Notes under the pieces: generated by a model
Seen by the model: the letters and a program-made list of their open reading frames with translations, nothing else
Database searches by the model: none
Told to the model about the DNA's origin: nothing
Translations under genes and position numbers: made by a program
Source: Prochlorococcus sp. MIT 0701
GTDB taxonomy: Bacteria; Cyanobacteriota; Cyanobacteriia; PCC-6307; Cyanobiaceae
DNA length: 64,000 nucleotides
Direction: 5' to 3'
NCBI RefSeq assembly: GCF_000760295.1
Contig: NZ_JNBA01000014.1
Coordinates: 20,704 to 84,703, forward strand
Shown here: positions 8,399 through 16,090 of the stretch, one piece after another
Numbering within the stretch: the first letter of the stretch is position 1
Layout of the letters: the number at the start of each line of letters is the position of its first letter

Positions 8399-8650
8399 TT
8401 AGTCCTCCGTTCGTGAAGCGCTATCAGCGAAGGTTTTTTCTAATCGCTCTTTGATTGCGTCGTTTGGTGCGATCTTGCGCCGCGAGCTGCCCTTCTGTTG
8501 AGAACTGAAGTTAAAGAGCCCTCCTCCTTTTCCCCCTTCGCTGGCCCCACCACGGCCTTTTCTGATCGTCATCCCTAACAACCACCAAAACCCAAGGCCA
8601 AATAAGACAAGCAAAGAGAGAAGAAGTGCTAAAGCAGCGTTCGTCTCCAT
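8399..8650 (-). CDS. Family A membrane protein, copy 1 (83 aa)
   Basis: METNAALALLLSLLVLFGLG then FWWLLGMTIRKGRGG. It has one N-terminal membrane helix, a GRGGA stretch, GLFNFSSQQ, and a charged C-terminal helix IKERLEKTFADSAS. The same order (helix, GLFxF, IKxxLExTFAxS) occurs at 8772-8996, 11626-11880 and 23741-24019, which defines a four-member family. N-terminus in the membrane and soluble cytoplasmic tail are inferred. An inverted repeat in its 5' region may be an operator. Function unknown. Confidence 0.75.
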   Translation of the reverse strand: METNAALALLLSLLVLFGLGFWWLLGMTIRKGRGGASEGGKGGGLFNFSSQQKGSSRRKIAPNDAIKERLEKTFADSASRTED

Positions 8651-8702
8651 AGCAGGCCAAGGGGGTATTAAAACTTAGACCACATGTTGTACACCGGCAG
8701 CC

Positions 8703-8725
8703 TTGCACACATCTGATCTGTGCAA
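8703..8725. promoter_or_regulatory. Inverted repeat upstream of family A copy 1
   Basis: TTGCACA, nine bases, TGTGCAA: a perfect 7-base dyad, 52 bases before the start codon. Its left half belongs to the TTGCACACATCTGAT motif shared with 9029-9043 and, inverted, 23699-23714. A repressor operator or promoter element is inferred. Confidence 0.5.
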
Positions 8726-8771
8726 ATTGAAAGACCGGTGGAGTATGCACCACCTAGGTATTAGAAGGCCT

Positions 8772-8996
8772 TTAAGGGCTTTTAGAGAAGGTTTCCTCTA
8801 ACTGCTTTTTGATTTTGTAGCTCTGGATGCTGTCCTTTGGCTTGACCTCTTGTTGAGACCTGAAGTCAAAAAGCCCTGTTTTCCCCCATCCATTGGCCCC
8901 ACCACGGCCATTTTTCATCGTCATTCCTACCCACCAAATCTGAAGGCCAAGGAAGACAAGCAAACAGAGCCCAAGAGCTATATAGCCAGCGTTCAT
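8772..8996 (-). CDS. Family A membrane protein, copy 2 (74 aa)
   Basis: MNAGYIALGLCLLVFLGLQI with WWVGMTMKNGRGGAN, then GLFDFRSQQ and a C-terminal helix IKKQLEETFSKSP. It aligns along its length with the other family A members. It is divergently transcribed from the family B gene at 9052 across a 55-base gap that holds the shared TTTGCACACATCTGATG motif, so both may be controlled from the same site. Confidence 0.75.
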   Translation of the reverse strand: MNAGYIALGLCLLVFLGLQIWWVGMTMKNGRGGANGWGKTGLFDFRSQQEVKPKDSIQSYKIKKQLEETFSKSP

Positions 8997-9027
8997 CTCA
9001 ACTCAGAGCGTGTTGCATAAGAAAAGC

Positions 9028-9044
9028 TTTGCACACATCTGATG
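9028..9044. promoter_or_regulatory. Shared divergent control motif
   Basis: TTTGCACACATCTGATG in the 55-base gap between divergent A and B genes. It is repeated at 8702-8717, in diverged form near 18464-18480, and inverted at 23699-23715. Confidence 0.5.
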
Positions 9045-9051
9045 GGCTTAC

Positions 9052-9234
9052 ATGACCAGATACAGCAAGAACAAAAAAAGTTGTGCCCAACGTAAGACGA
9101 AGTGGATCGAGGCTCGTCTTGCTGAATATCAGAAAAACGTCGAGGCCAGCGAGCCAAGCGAGGGCAGGCCTTCGTTATCGACAAGATCACAGGTGAAAAA
9201 CACCACGGACAAAATCTCGCCTAAGTCATCGTGT
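9052..9234 (+). pseudogene. Family B basic protein with a one-base deletion
   Basis: It aligns with the intact copy at 18486. MTRYSKNKKSCAQRKTKWIE and ARLAE match well, and the two agree to SEPSEG. There the G-run is one base shorter (near 9162), shifting the frame into Arg/Ser-rich sequence that continues to 9375. Adding one G restores QAFVIDKITGEKHHGQNLA and a stop at 9232-9234. This is therefore probably a frameshifted pseudogene (or a phase-variable G tract, or a sequencing error). The gene is strongly basic at its N-terminus. Confidence 0.6.
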
Positions 9235-9279
9235 TCAGGTCTTCGCCTGAGCAGGCGATGGATTGGTAGATATATTTTG

Positions 9280-9299
9280 ATTCGCGAAAACCGTACACG
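9280..9299 (+). promoter_or_regulatory. Conserved leader element of family C, copy 2
   Basis: ATTCGCGAAAACCGTACACG, 112 bases before the family C start at 9411. It is identical over this stretch to 18715-18734 and close to 5721-5740. Confidence 0.5.
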
Positions 9300-9410
9300 A
9301 GCCGTTTATGGGGTGATGTCTATCGCCGACCGGCCCTGGTTCTTACGACCTTTTTGGTTCGGTCGGAAATTCTGATGGCGTCATGCTGTAGAGGTCTTGA
9401 ACTGAACGAC

Positions 9411-9665
9411 ATGTATTCACTATTCGACGAAGTCTTCAATGCTCCCTTTGGCTACACCATTCCTCGTGATCGCGTTGTTGTGATCCCTGATTCTGAGTAC
9501 AAGGCTGCTCAGGAGCGTCAAAACGCACAACGCGTTGCTCGTCTTGAAGCACGCAGATCAGAGCATCTCTCAGTTGTTGATCAGCTCGAGAAACAGATTG
9601 CCGAATTGCTGCCTTCTCAGCAAGAAGCAGTGCCAGACAAAGGGTTAGCAGCAGCTGAAACCTGA
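9411..9665 (+). CDS. Family C coiled-coil protein (84 aa)
   Basis: MYSLFDEVFNAPFGYTIPRD then a helical PDSEYKAAQERQNAQRVARL segment and a coiled coil ending in KQIAELLPS. It is nearly identical in DNA and protein to 18846-19100, which points to a recent duplication, and more distantly related to 5802-6089. It has no signal peptide or membrane segment; a cytoplasmic, probably oligomeric, helical protein is inferred. It follows a B-type gene and the shared leader, and is closed by its own terminator. Confidence 0.8.
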   Translation: MYSLFDEVFNAPFGYTIPRDRVVVIPDSEYKAAQERQNAQRVARLEARRSEHLSVVDQLEKQIAELLPSQQEAVPDKGLAAAET

Positions 9666-9692
9666 CCGCTAGCACCTAAGGGTGTGGGAGAC

Positions 9693-9725
9693 AAAAGACC
9701 TCCTGGTTCCTCGGGGGTCTTTTCC
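9693..9725 (+). terminator. Intrinsic terminator after family C copy 2
   Basis: AAAAGACC(TCC) ... GGGGGTCTTTT hairpin, 28 bases after the stop codon. Confidence 0.85.
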
Positions 9726-9783
9726 CTCTAACGGAAATTTTGAAGTGCAGCGTGATGGTGTACACCTTCACAAGATCATCACC

Positions 9784-9960
9784 ATGGCTTCAAGTGGTGC
9801 GTTGCTAAGCAACCAGGGAAAAGTCAGCTTGGATCAATTCGGAATGAATCAGCAGGTCTTTCTGACCAATGGCTCAGTAAACGAGGTGAAATTAGTAAGT
9901 CTTCAGATTGTTCTCTTCTCCCTAGCGGATTTATCGATGATCTTAAGGAGCTTGCTTTGA
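9784..9960 (+). CDS. Possible small protein (58 aa)
   Basis: MASSGALLSNQGKVSLDQFG opens a frame that ends in a hydrophobic stretch (LVSLQIVLFSLADLSMI). No family, signal or strong ribosome site is seen, and another frame is also open here. Listed with low certainty. Confidence 0.25.
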   Translation: MASSGALLSNQGKVSLDQFGMNQQVFLTNGSVNEVKLVSLQIVLFSLADLSMILRSLL

Positions 9961-10127
9961 TGGTTGGTGATCATCCAGCTGTTGATTGCTGCTTGCATGC
10001 TTCGGTATGTTTGCCCGTTAGGGGCACTGATAGGCGGGGCAATTCATCTCTCTCTTCCTGTTTCTTCTTGACTTCTTTTATCTTTGATCGGAGTTGTATT
10101 TTTAACGGAACGGAACCATCCATTTGA

Positions 10128-10349
10128 ATGCCTAATCAACAGAGGCTGCGAGCCCGCTTGCTGGAGTTCCTGAAGTTCCGAGTTTTGGCTGCTCAGGACG
10201 AGTTCTTTACTCCCTGGCAGAGCAAGGCTGGAATCGATTGCGTCAAGCTACGTGCTTGGCTCTCTGATGTTTGGCCAGAAGCCATGGCTCTCGATGACGA
10301 CCAGTTGAAGCAGGTGCTTGTTCAGGCCCGTTGGCTCTATGTGAACTGA
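10128..10349 (+). CDS. Hypothetical soluble protein (73 aa)
   Basis: Starts MPNQQRLRARLLEFLKFRVL. It is helical with Trp residues near the C-terminus (DVWPEAMALDDDQLKQVLVQ, ARWLYVN). No transmembrane segment. The codon pattern is consistent with a real gene. It overlaps nothing and is followed within 65 bases by the secreted protein at 10412. The shape is that of a small helical DNA-binding or adaptor protein, but no family was recognised. Confidence 0.6.
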   Translation: MPNQQRLRARLLEFLKFRVLAAQDEFFTPWQSKAGIDCVKLRAWLSDVWPEAMALDDDQLKQVLVQARWLYVN

Positions 10350-10411
10350 CAGTCCAAGAAAATCAAGGCTCCGTCCTGCCTGGTGGTAGAACCAAAGAAA
10401 TACTTTCGTCA

Positions 10412-10771
10412 ATGTCTGCTCAAGCTCTGATGCTCTTCTTGCTGATCGGAGCTCTGGCTGCTCCTTCTAGAGCTGAGAAACCGTACGTCAACATTGACTG
10501 TCAGAAAAATACCTCGACCTATACCCAGCAGTGGTGCGCCGGAGAAAGATGGGGCGACTCAAGCAAAGAGTTGAGTCAATATCTGGAGGATGAGGAGAGG
10601 AAGGAATGGGAAGAGGCGACAAGAACCGTCTGCATCAAGGTTTGGGCTCCCTATATAGATGGCACTGGCTGGAAGCAGGGCGACGTTGATTGCGCAAATC
10701 GCTTGAACCAGTCCCTCCTTAAGGAGTTCAAGGCTTTTGATAACCCTGAAGATTCCATTTGGGGCAACTGA
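10412..10771 (+). CDS. Secreted LprI/DUF1311-like protein (119 aa)
   Basis: From the ATG at 10412: MSAQALMLFLLIGALAAPSR with cleavage after SRA, so it is exported. The mature part has four cysteines in the order expected of the DUF1311/LprI fold (DCQKNTSTYTQQWCAGE ... TVCIKVW ... DVDCANRLN), with a helical middle, ELSQYLEDEERKEW. Members of this family include lysozyme inhibitors, so periplasmic lysozyme inhibition is possible but not shown. The upstream gene may share its transcript. Confidence 0.65.
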   Translation: MSAQALMLFLLIGALAAPSRAEKPYVNIDCQKNTSTYTQQWCAGERWGDSSKELSQYLEDEERKEWEEATRTVCIKVWAPYIDGTGWKQGDVDCANRLNQSLLKEFKAFDNPEDSIWGN

Positions 10772-10977
10772 ACTGATGGCTGTCACTTGCTGACTCTCCA
10801 AAGTCCACATATGCAGCCGCTCAGGATGAACCAGCACAGCCTCACCTGACGCCTCATCTTGCTTTGCTAAAAAAACTTGGGATCTTCAGTAGCGCAGTGA
10901 CGGTTCGAATCACAAAAGCAGGAGCAAATAAGCCCTGCCATTAATCCAAGCCCCACCAACTGGTTCTAGAAACTGAG

Positions 10978-11154
10978 ATGCGTCTTACGGGTGAAATTTT
11001 TGCTGGTTATCGAAGAGCCGCATCATGGAGTGATCCATGCCTGCACGATAAGAGAGATGCTCCCGCTAAACATGCACCAGGCGCAGGTGGTCCAGAAGTG
11101 GCTCATATCCATGAATACCCAAAGGAAATGAGCCCTAGGTTCATAACTAGATAG
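10978..11154 (+). CDS. Possible small protein (58 aa)
   Basis: MRLTGEIFAGYRRAASWSDP opens an uninterrupted frame to TAG with plausible residue use (PEVAHIHEYPKEMSPRFITR at the end). No family, no signal, weak start context. Two minus-strand frames overlap it and look worse. Confidence 0.35.
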   Translation: MRLTGEIFAGYRRAASWSDPCLHDKRDAPAKHAPGAGGPEVAHIHEYPKEMSPRFITR

Positions 11155-11241
11155 CTGTTCACTTTTCTTTTGAAAAATACTTCTCTTTCTCAGGGGCATC
11201 ACTGCTTGATTGAGCAGATCGAGGCCTATCGTCTCTGCCAT

Positions 11242-11272
11242 AAAAAAAAGCCCCCTGATAGCTACAGAGGGC
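11242..11272 (-). terminator. Minus-strand terminator with no obvious gene
   Basis: On the minus strand GCCCTCTG, loop, CAGGGGGC and eight T. No convincing protein gene reads into it; a short minus-strand RNA beginning somewhere between 11280 and 11400 would explain it. Confidence 0.55.
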
Positions 11273-11535
11273 ACCTCATGCGTTCTTTCCCACATTGGCT
11301 AAGTCACAAGGCGTTTGCACGCACCAAGGAAACAAGTTTAGGTATCAAATGCCCCCTCGCATAGCAACAGGGGGGAAGTAGGCGTTCTCTTTTATCCGAT
11401 ATCCCTATTCCCTGTATGTTTTATCCCACCTAAGCAGCGCCAGGCTGATTCCACATCATTAGGGCTAGCGGTCAGCAATCTGCTTCTCGAGCAGTTGCCA
11501 ACAACTGCGAGATGGTCGAGTACACGAGCTTCGAT

Positions 11536-11589
11536 CTACTTCTTTTCTCGTTTAGTACGCGTTCGCCTGTTCTTGCTATACGTGCCCAT
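11536..11589 (-). pseudogene. Family B remnant with a nonsense codon
   Basis: On the minus strand MGTYSKNRRTRTKREKK then TAG then IEAR. The intact paralogue reads KKWIEAR, so TGG became TAG. Homology continues a short way past the stop and then fades near 11500. It is divergently placed from family A copy 3, as at the 9 kb locus, so the A/B pairing is ancestral. Confidence 0.6.
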
Positions 11590-11625
11590 ATCGCGACCAT
11601 GCCAGTTGTATGCAAGGCTTCTTGT

Positions 11626-11880
11626 ATGGAGATGAACGCTGGCTACATAGGGCTTGGGCTCTGTTTTCTTGTTTTCGCTGGACTTCAGTTCTGGTGGCTA
11701 GGTATGACGATGGGACTATTCAGTAAAAGAAGGGACTTACAAATCGAGTTCAAGCCTCCACGGGAAGCCGGCACAAACTTCAAGCCGCAAAGGGATCTTA
11801 GTCCAATCAGTCGGGACGACGAATTCAAAAGGCGCTTGGAGCAGACCTTTGCTGAAAGTCCTTCACAAAGGGAGGACTGA
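11626..11880 (+). CDS. Family A membrane protein, copy 3 (84 aa)
   Basis: MEMNAGYIGLGLCFLVFAGL then QFWWLGMTMGLF, a charged linker, and the family's C-terminal helix FKRRLEQTFAESPSQRED. The GRGGA-GLFDF section seen in copies 1, 2 and 4 is partly replaced by a Lys/Pro-rich linker. The start at 11626 matches the METNA start of copy 1; MNAGY at 11632 is the alternative that matches copy 2. It lies divergent to a dead family B gene, with a diverged TTGTATGCAAGGC control motif next to its start. Confidence 0.72.
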   Translation: MEMNAGYIGLGLCFLVFAGLQFWWLGMTMGLFSKRRDLQIEFKPPREAGTNFKPQRDLSPISRDDEFKRRLEQTFAESPSQRED

Positions 11881-12054
11881 TAACAACCATTGCCACTATC
11901 CCTTAAAGCACTGGGAAGTATTTAGTTATTCAATATAAATAAACCTGATTGATGCCAAAGTATTGTTGGAAGACTAGTAAATAATGATTCCTTTGCGCAG
12001 CCTAGACATCGATCAAGCCTCTCAGTGCTCTAAATTCTCAAAGATCTATGCAGC

Positions 12055-12414
12055 TTAAGTATGACTGTATTGCTTGAGTGTCTGAAGATCTATAGCTGCC
12101 AAAACCTCAATATTAGTTGCTTCTAATCGAATATTTGGGGCCATGCCATCATCATAGGCTTGTTTCCAACGAGATGCACATACACACCAATGATCACCTG
12201 GTTCCAACCCTGAGAAGCCATACTGAGGCATTGGCGTTGATAGATCGTTCCCTTGAGCTTTGCTATAGGTCAGAAATTTCTCGCTGATCACGCAGCAAAC
12301 CGTATGCTGACCAAGGTCATGTCCATCAGTTCTACATTTTCCGTCTCGATACCAACCCGTGTTTGGATCACAACTACAAATCTCGAGAGGTTCGCCTAAA
12401 ACATTTCGATCCAT
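12055..12414 (-). CDS. DUF2237 family protein
   Basis: 119 aa from the ATG at 12414 (a TTG two codons earlier is possible). The hallmark DUF2237 blocks are all present: NVLGEPLEICS, GWYRDGKC, HTVCCVISEKFL, GNDLSTPMPQYGFSGLEPGD, WCVCASRW. The family is widespread, small, cysteine-rich and uncharacterised. Full length. A cytoplasmic location is inferred, as no signal is present. It stands alone. Confidence 0.88.
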   Translation of the reverse strand: MDRNVLGEPLEICSCDPNTGWYRDGKCRTDGHDLGQHTVCCVISEKFLTYSKAQGNDLSTPMPQYGFSGLEPGDHWCVCASRWKQAYDDGMAPNIRLEATNIEVLAAIDLQTLKQYSHT

Positions 12415-12540
12415 TTGCAAATGACTGATTAGCTAAATCCTATAGGTTTAAAGCTACAAGGCAATAGCCTCTGAGCCTTAGCATCTGCTTTAGATAAATA
12501 TAGGTAGTATTCTGCCTGCCTTAGGTAAGACGAATTCTAT

Positions 12541-13197
12541 TTACCGCTGATGAATCCAACTGTCAACCACGCTAAAACTTGGTCGTTCTGGATCACTAAA
12601 ATCTAATCGGTACTTTTTAACCTCATAGCCCCATCCATTCCCAGAATGATAGTCGTATTCAATAATTGATGAACCTGCTTGTCTTTGGATATTATGGATA
12701 AACAAGCTCCTACCAGGGGTTTCTATGGGTGAGTTTTCTCTAAAATTATTCTTCGAAAGGCATAGCATCCTACTCCCATCACTATATCTTGTTGCGAAGA
12801 TCAAGTACTTATTCCCATGAGTGTTGAATCTACTTGCATAATCTATTTGCCAATTTCCAGGATCAAAAGAATCGCTTACCAGCTCACAATTATCTCCAAA
12901 TGCTCTTTTGGCTTTATGGATTCGTGAAGAGGATTGGCATGATTTTTCAATATCATTCCTAACATTTGTTTGCCGAGTACCTGTAAGCTCCTCTAGTCTT
13001 TCAATTGTAATCCAATCTTTGTCGTTGACTCCACGACTAATTATTTTGCTTTTCCAGAGTCCTTCTCTGCAATTATAGCTATAAGTTGTGCCTTTAATGA
13101 CTTTATCCTTTGCATCTGCAGAGATTGTTGATGTGCCAAGCAAAATGCTCGCTAATGCACATTTAAGAATGAAAGCTGAGATCGGCATTTTTCGCAT
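12541..13197 (-). CDS. Exported protein of unknown function (218 aa)
   Basis: A basic start and hydrophobic run (MRKMPISAFILKCALASILL) with cleavage near SADAKD give a clear Sec signal. The mature chain has a conserved-looking YSYNCREGLWKSK start, five cysteines and many aromatic residues, ending SVVDSWIHQR. It is probably periplasmic with disulfides. The gene is AT-rich compared with core genes nearby and has no near neighbour, which suits an acquired accessory gene. No family recognised. Confidence 0.72.
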   Translation of the reverse strand: MRKMPISAFILKCALASILLGTSTISADAKDKVIKGTTYSYNCREGLWKSKIISRGVNDKDWITIERLEELTGTRQTNVRNDIEKSCQSSSRIHKAKRAFGDNCELVSDSFDPGNWQIDYASRFNTHGNKYLIFATRYSDGSRMLCLSKNNFRENSPIETPGRSLFIHNIQRQAGSSIIEYDYHSGNGWGYEVKKYRLDFSDPERPSFSVVDSWIHQR

Positions 13198-13865
13198 ATA
13201 GAGTGTTGAAGATGATTTGTATATTTTATCATAATCAGAAGACTCTACTCTTGAATATTATATTTTAGCCGTTGTAGACTTGGAGTCTGAGAATAGTTAA
13301 TAGATTTAGCTTGTATGCCCGTCTAGAAAAGATACCAGTAGACTTGAGAGCCAGTGATTAATTTAGGCTGCTGGTAAAGTGATTAGTACACAGAGCCGAT
13401 CCATAGAGTTGGCTACATGCTAAACAGTAATATGATCAGAACTTCACTGCCTTTTATTACAGCTGCATCTAATCGCCATCACAGCCAAGGCGCTCCTAAA
13501 TGCCACTGGGGCAGTCGCAAGTGCTAGCAGAAACACTTATGGCGCTTGGCGGATCCATGCAGCGTTGCTAAAAGATTTAAAAATGCTGGTTGGCATTCAC
13601 TGGATAAATACTGGAACAACTGCAGTAGTACTTGGAGATCCTTTCACTCCTATCAGCTTGAGCCAACCATCAACGACCTCTTATCCCTACTGAGGCCGGA
13701 TCCCTGCTTGCTTAGAATTGAGATAACAATCTGAGGATGTAGAATCCATCAATCCAAGAAGCTGCTAAGCATTGGCTGATTTGTTGTAGGTGTGAATGTA
13801 GAGTTGCCAGAAGCTCATATCCATTTCAGACCAATAGAGCTTTGCGGAAAGGAGATGTTTTGCTA
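13198..13865. other. Intergenic with a degenerate dispersed repeat
   Basis: About 670 bases. The only structure found is a degraded minus-strand coding remnant near 13520-13605, related to 22299-22384. A 62-codon plus-strand frame overlapping it (13546-13734) has no other support. Confidence 0.45.
13520..13605 (-). repeat. Degenerate dispersed coding repeat, copy 1
   Basis: Roughly 75% identical by eye to 22299-22384. Minus-strand translations share QPAFLxLxATLxGxA and an FC motif, interrupted here by a stop. It looks like two decayed copies of one unrecognised gene. Confidence 0.5.
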
Positions 13866-14132
13866 GTGGTCAGCATAGTAAAAAAAATCATGCTCCCGCT
13901 TGTGGTACTTGCCATCAACGTGTCTGGGTGCGGAAATCAAATGACAGAAGATGAATTAGCTCGCTTTTACTGCGAGCAGTGGCGAAAAGGAGAGATGACT
14001 TCGGAGTTTGCCTACAACGTCCTAGTACATGGGATTGTCTTTAATCGGGGTGCTTATGGGAAAGGCTTTGCTGACCCAAAGGAGTATGAAAAGCAGCTCA
14101 ACAAAAGATGCTCAGATGTAGGTTTCCAATAA
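13866..14132 (+). CDS. Small lipoprotein (88 aa)
   Basis: The GTG at 13866, with AGGAG 11 bases before it, is preferred. The sequence VVSIVKKIMLPLVVLAINVS-GC carries a lipobox (NVSGC), then NQMTEDELARFYCEQWRKGE. The mature part is about 65 residues, helical and charged, with two more cysteines (FYCEQW and NKRCSDVGF). Membrane-anchored in the periplasm. No family recognised. Confidence 0.6.
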   Translation: MVSIVKKIMLPLVVLAINVSGCGNQMTEDELARFYCEQWRKGEMTSEFAYNVLVHGIVFNRGAYGKGFADPKEYEKQLNKRCSDVGFQ

Positions 14133-14373
14133 TGCAACGCCAGTAAAAATATAGTCATCGTTTCGATACCGGTGAGTCGCAAAACATTAATCCCAAGATC
14201 TCTATGGATTAATTTCGGGGGGATGGACGGTCTTGCAATGTGGTTGAGCAGTTCTAAAGACATTTTCGTTACACCAACTGCAGAAGGCCACTACTACCCC
14301 TTTGATTGCGAATAAGATTTGTTCCACCAGTCGGCTGGGAAATCACCTAAGACGGTGGAGATTGTGATTCTTG

Positions 14374-14724
14374 ATGTTTCCTGTGTTTTGGCTATTCGCT
14401 AGCCACGCCAAGGACGAATCAGATGATGATGACTGTCTAGCTGGTGAGCTGAATGAAATTCTCCATTTAACCCTCCGATCATTTGATCCATTTAATGGTC
14501 AGTTGCTCAAGCAGCTTGCAGGCAGAGCATTAGCGTTCAAGTGCGTTAGCAAGTTGATTGTGTGGTTTTTTGACGAGCGAAAGCAGCTCACCGGATGGAC
14601 TTTTAAACAACGCGCTTTGAAACCACCTGCGGATCTCCTTCCCTTAGATGAGAACCCTGAACATAGGCGTCGTATCTATTGTGAGTGTTCAGTGAGATCA
14701 GCTTCAGGAGCGGGCTTGAGCTAA
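14374..14724 (+). CDS. Hypothetical protein (116 aa)
   Basis: Starts MFPVFWLFASHAKDESDDDD. A short hydrophobic start is followed by an acidic patch, then an amphipathic region (LLKQLAGRALAFKCVSKLIV, WFFDERKQLTGW). No known family. The start could be a TTG one codon earlier. Moderate trust: the frame is long for this region, but no homologue or motif was recognised. Confidence 0.4.
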   Translation: MFPVFWLFASHAKDESDDDDCLAGELNEILHLTLRSFDPFNGQLLKQLAGRALAFKCVSKLIVWFFDERKQLTGWTFKQRALKPPADLLPLDENPEHRRRIYCECSVRSASGAGLS

Positions 14725-14915
14725 GGCGGGACATCGATGACCAGGCCAGGTCTTAAACCTAGATAGGGTCTCGTGACTTGTGAGATAGGGCACCGGCATC
14801 TTCACCAGCAATGCCATAGACCCCTTCTCTTTCTTGTCTTACGGTTCTTCGTTCTATCACCAGTTGCTTTAATCGGGCTAAATTGAGTTGGCTGAGATCA
14901 AATGGAGGTTTAGGC

Positions 14916-15047
14916 GTGACTGTTCACGAAAGAGACGTCGATGATGATTCCTATGACGAAGTTGATGAGTACCTCAGCAGCCAAGAATCTGATGATGAAG
15001 AACGTGCTTACTTTTCAGTTGAAGACTCAAAGCCGCCTCACTACTGA
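14916..15047 (+). CDS. Small acidic protein (43 aa)
   Basis: GTG start with GGAG about 12 bases upstream. VTVHERDVDDDSYDEVDEYL, then SSQESDDEERAYFSVEDSK: about a third of the residues are Asp or Glu. It has no signal and no helix. Possibly a disordered charge-mimic peptide. The minus-strand frame over the same bases looks less natural. Confidence 0.4.
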   Translation: MTVHERDVDDDSYDEVDEYLSSQESDDEERAYFSVEDSKPPHY

Positions 15048-15187
15048 GAAACTTGTCTTTTAAAAGACCGATTATAATTTTAAATCTTAATTGCAGATTG
15101 CAACCTTTAATCAATGTCAGTAGATAACCAAAGATTTTTTGAGCCAAGGCATGTGCCGCTTGTAGACAAGGCACTGTCTATCCGCAG

Positions 15188-15259
15188 ATGATCATTGGCT
15201 GCCATGACAACCTCAACCGTGCCCTTCTGAAGGAACTAAAAGGACTGGGAGAGAACTGA
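15188..15259 (+). CDS. Possible 23-aa leader peptide coupled to 15259
   Basis: MIIGCHDNLNRALLKELKGL then GEN; its TGA shares one base with the next ATG (TGATG). This arrangement suggests translational coupling. Too short for independent support. Confidence 0.3.
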   Translation: MIIGCHDNLNRALLKELKGLGEN

Positions 15260-15429
15260 TGGGGCACTTGCACTGGAGTTATCTCGAAGTTGGTTTGTTG
15301 GTTGTTTTCTACTGGGGTTTGATGATTTGGTGGATCAGGAGAGCTAAGAGAAAACAAGACTTTGCCAGACCGTTGACTGAGAAGGAGTTCTACAAGTTCT
15401 TGGAGCGGATATGGGCAAGGCACTTTTAG
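15259..15429 (+). CDS. Single-TM protein with LERIW motif, family E copy 1 (56 aa)
   Basis: MGHLHWSYLEVGLLVVFYWG forms the membrane segment, then WWIRRAKRKQD (positive-inside signal) and a soluble helix EKEFYKFLERIWARHF. The paralogue at 16091-16264 has the same plan and the same LERIW ending. The last 19 bases overlap the start of the nuclease pseudogene. No family recognised. Confidence 0.55.
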   Translation: MGHLHWSYLEVGLLVVFYWGLMIWWIRRAKRKQDFARPLTEKEFYKFLERIWARHF

Positions 15430-16014
15430 TTCTTCTTTTTGCTGTTACGGAAGTCCCATGCAATGCAGCAGAAGTGCTTTCGATAGGTGATGGCGACACT
15501 CTCACCGTCACAGAAGGCAGTCGAAGAGAAATCCAAGTGCGCCTTACCCGCATAGACGCTCCAGAGACCTCACAGCCCCCGTACGGCATTACAAACAGCA
15601 CGACAAACATTGAGGAGTCTTCTGCCGGTTGGTTCTGATGTGACCCTCCGCGCTAAGGCAACTGACCGCTATGGAAGAACCGTGGCAGAGGTCTACAGCA
15701 ACGGCAGCAACATCTACCAATCGCTGGTGGAGTCAGGAAATGCGTTTGTTTTTTGGTAGTACATCAAAGGGTGTGATCACAGACCTACTCACGTCTAGAG
15801 ATCACTGTCAGACAAGGAGGAATGGGAATGTGGTCTGTTTTTGTTGGGATTCAACGACCTTGACCTTGGGACTACAGGCAAAGCAACAGCAATGGGAAGC
15901 GTTATCGCTGCAAGGACATCAGTTCATAGCGTGTAGTACAGGAACTGCTCAGACAAGGTCACTCCCATCTGGATAAGAGATAAAGACGGGGAAGCATATG
16001 AGTCGATCAGCTAG
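15411..16014 (+). pseudogene. Thermonuclease (SNase-like) with C-terminal Excalibur-like motif, broken
   Basis: The first frame gives a signal peptide (MGKALLVLLFAVTEVPCNAA) and the nuclease start (LSIGDGDTLTV, RLTRIDAPETSQPPYG). After a frameshift near 15595 the fold continues in another frame: ARQTLRSLLPVGSDVTLRAK and ATDRYGRTVAEVYSNG, then FVFW followed by TAG and IKGC. Further stops and a shift follow, yet NGKRYRCKDISS, ELLRQGHSHLDK and DGEAYESIS still match the tail of such nucleases with a calcium-binding Excalibur-type end. It once encoded a secreted nuclease and is now inactive. Confidence 0.7.
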
Positions 16015-16090
16015 GCAGATTGCAACTTGATGAAGGTTTCGTGCCGATAGGGGCCTGATAGAGCATTGTCTGATCGGAGGTGCTTTAGCG

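Noticed and set aside
10871..10945. GGTTCGAATC-like T-arm sequence near 10900
   Set aside because: No acceptor stem or anticodon arm could be paired; not a tRNA.
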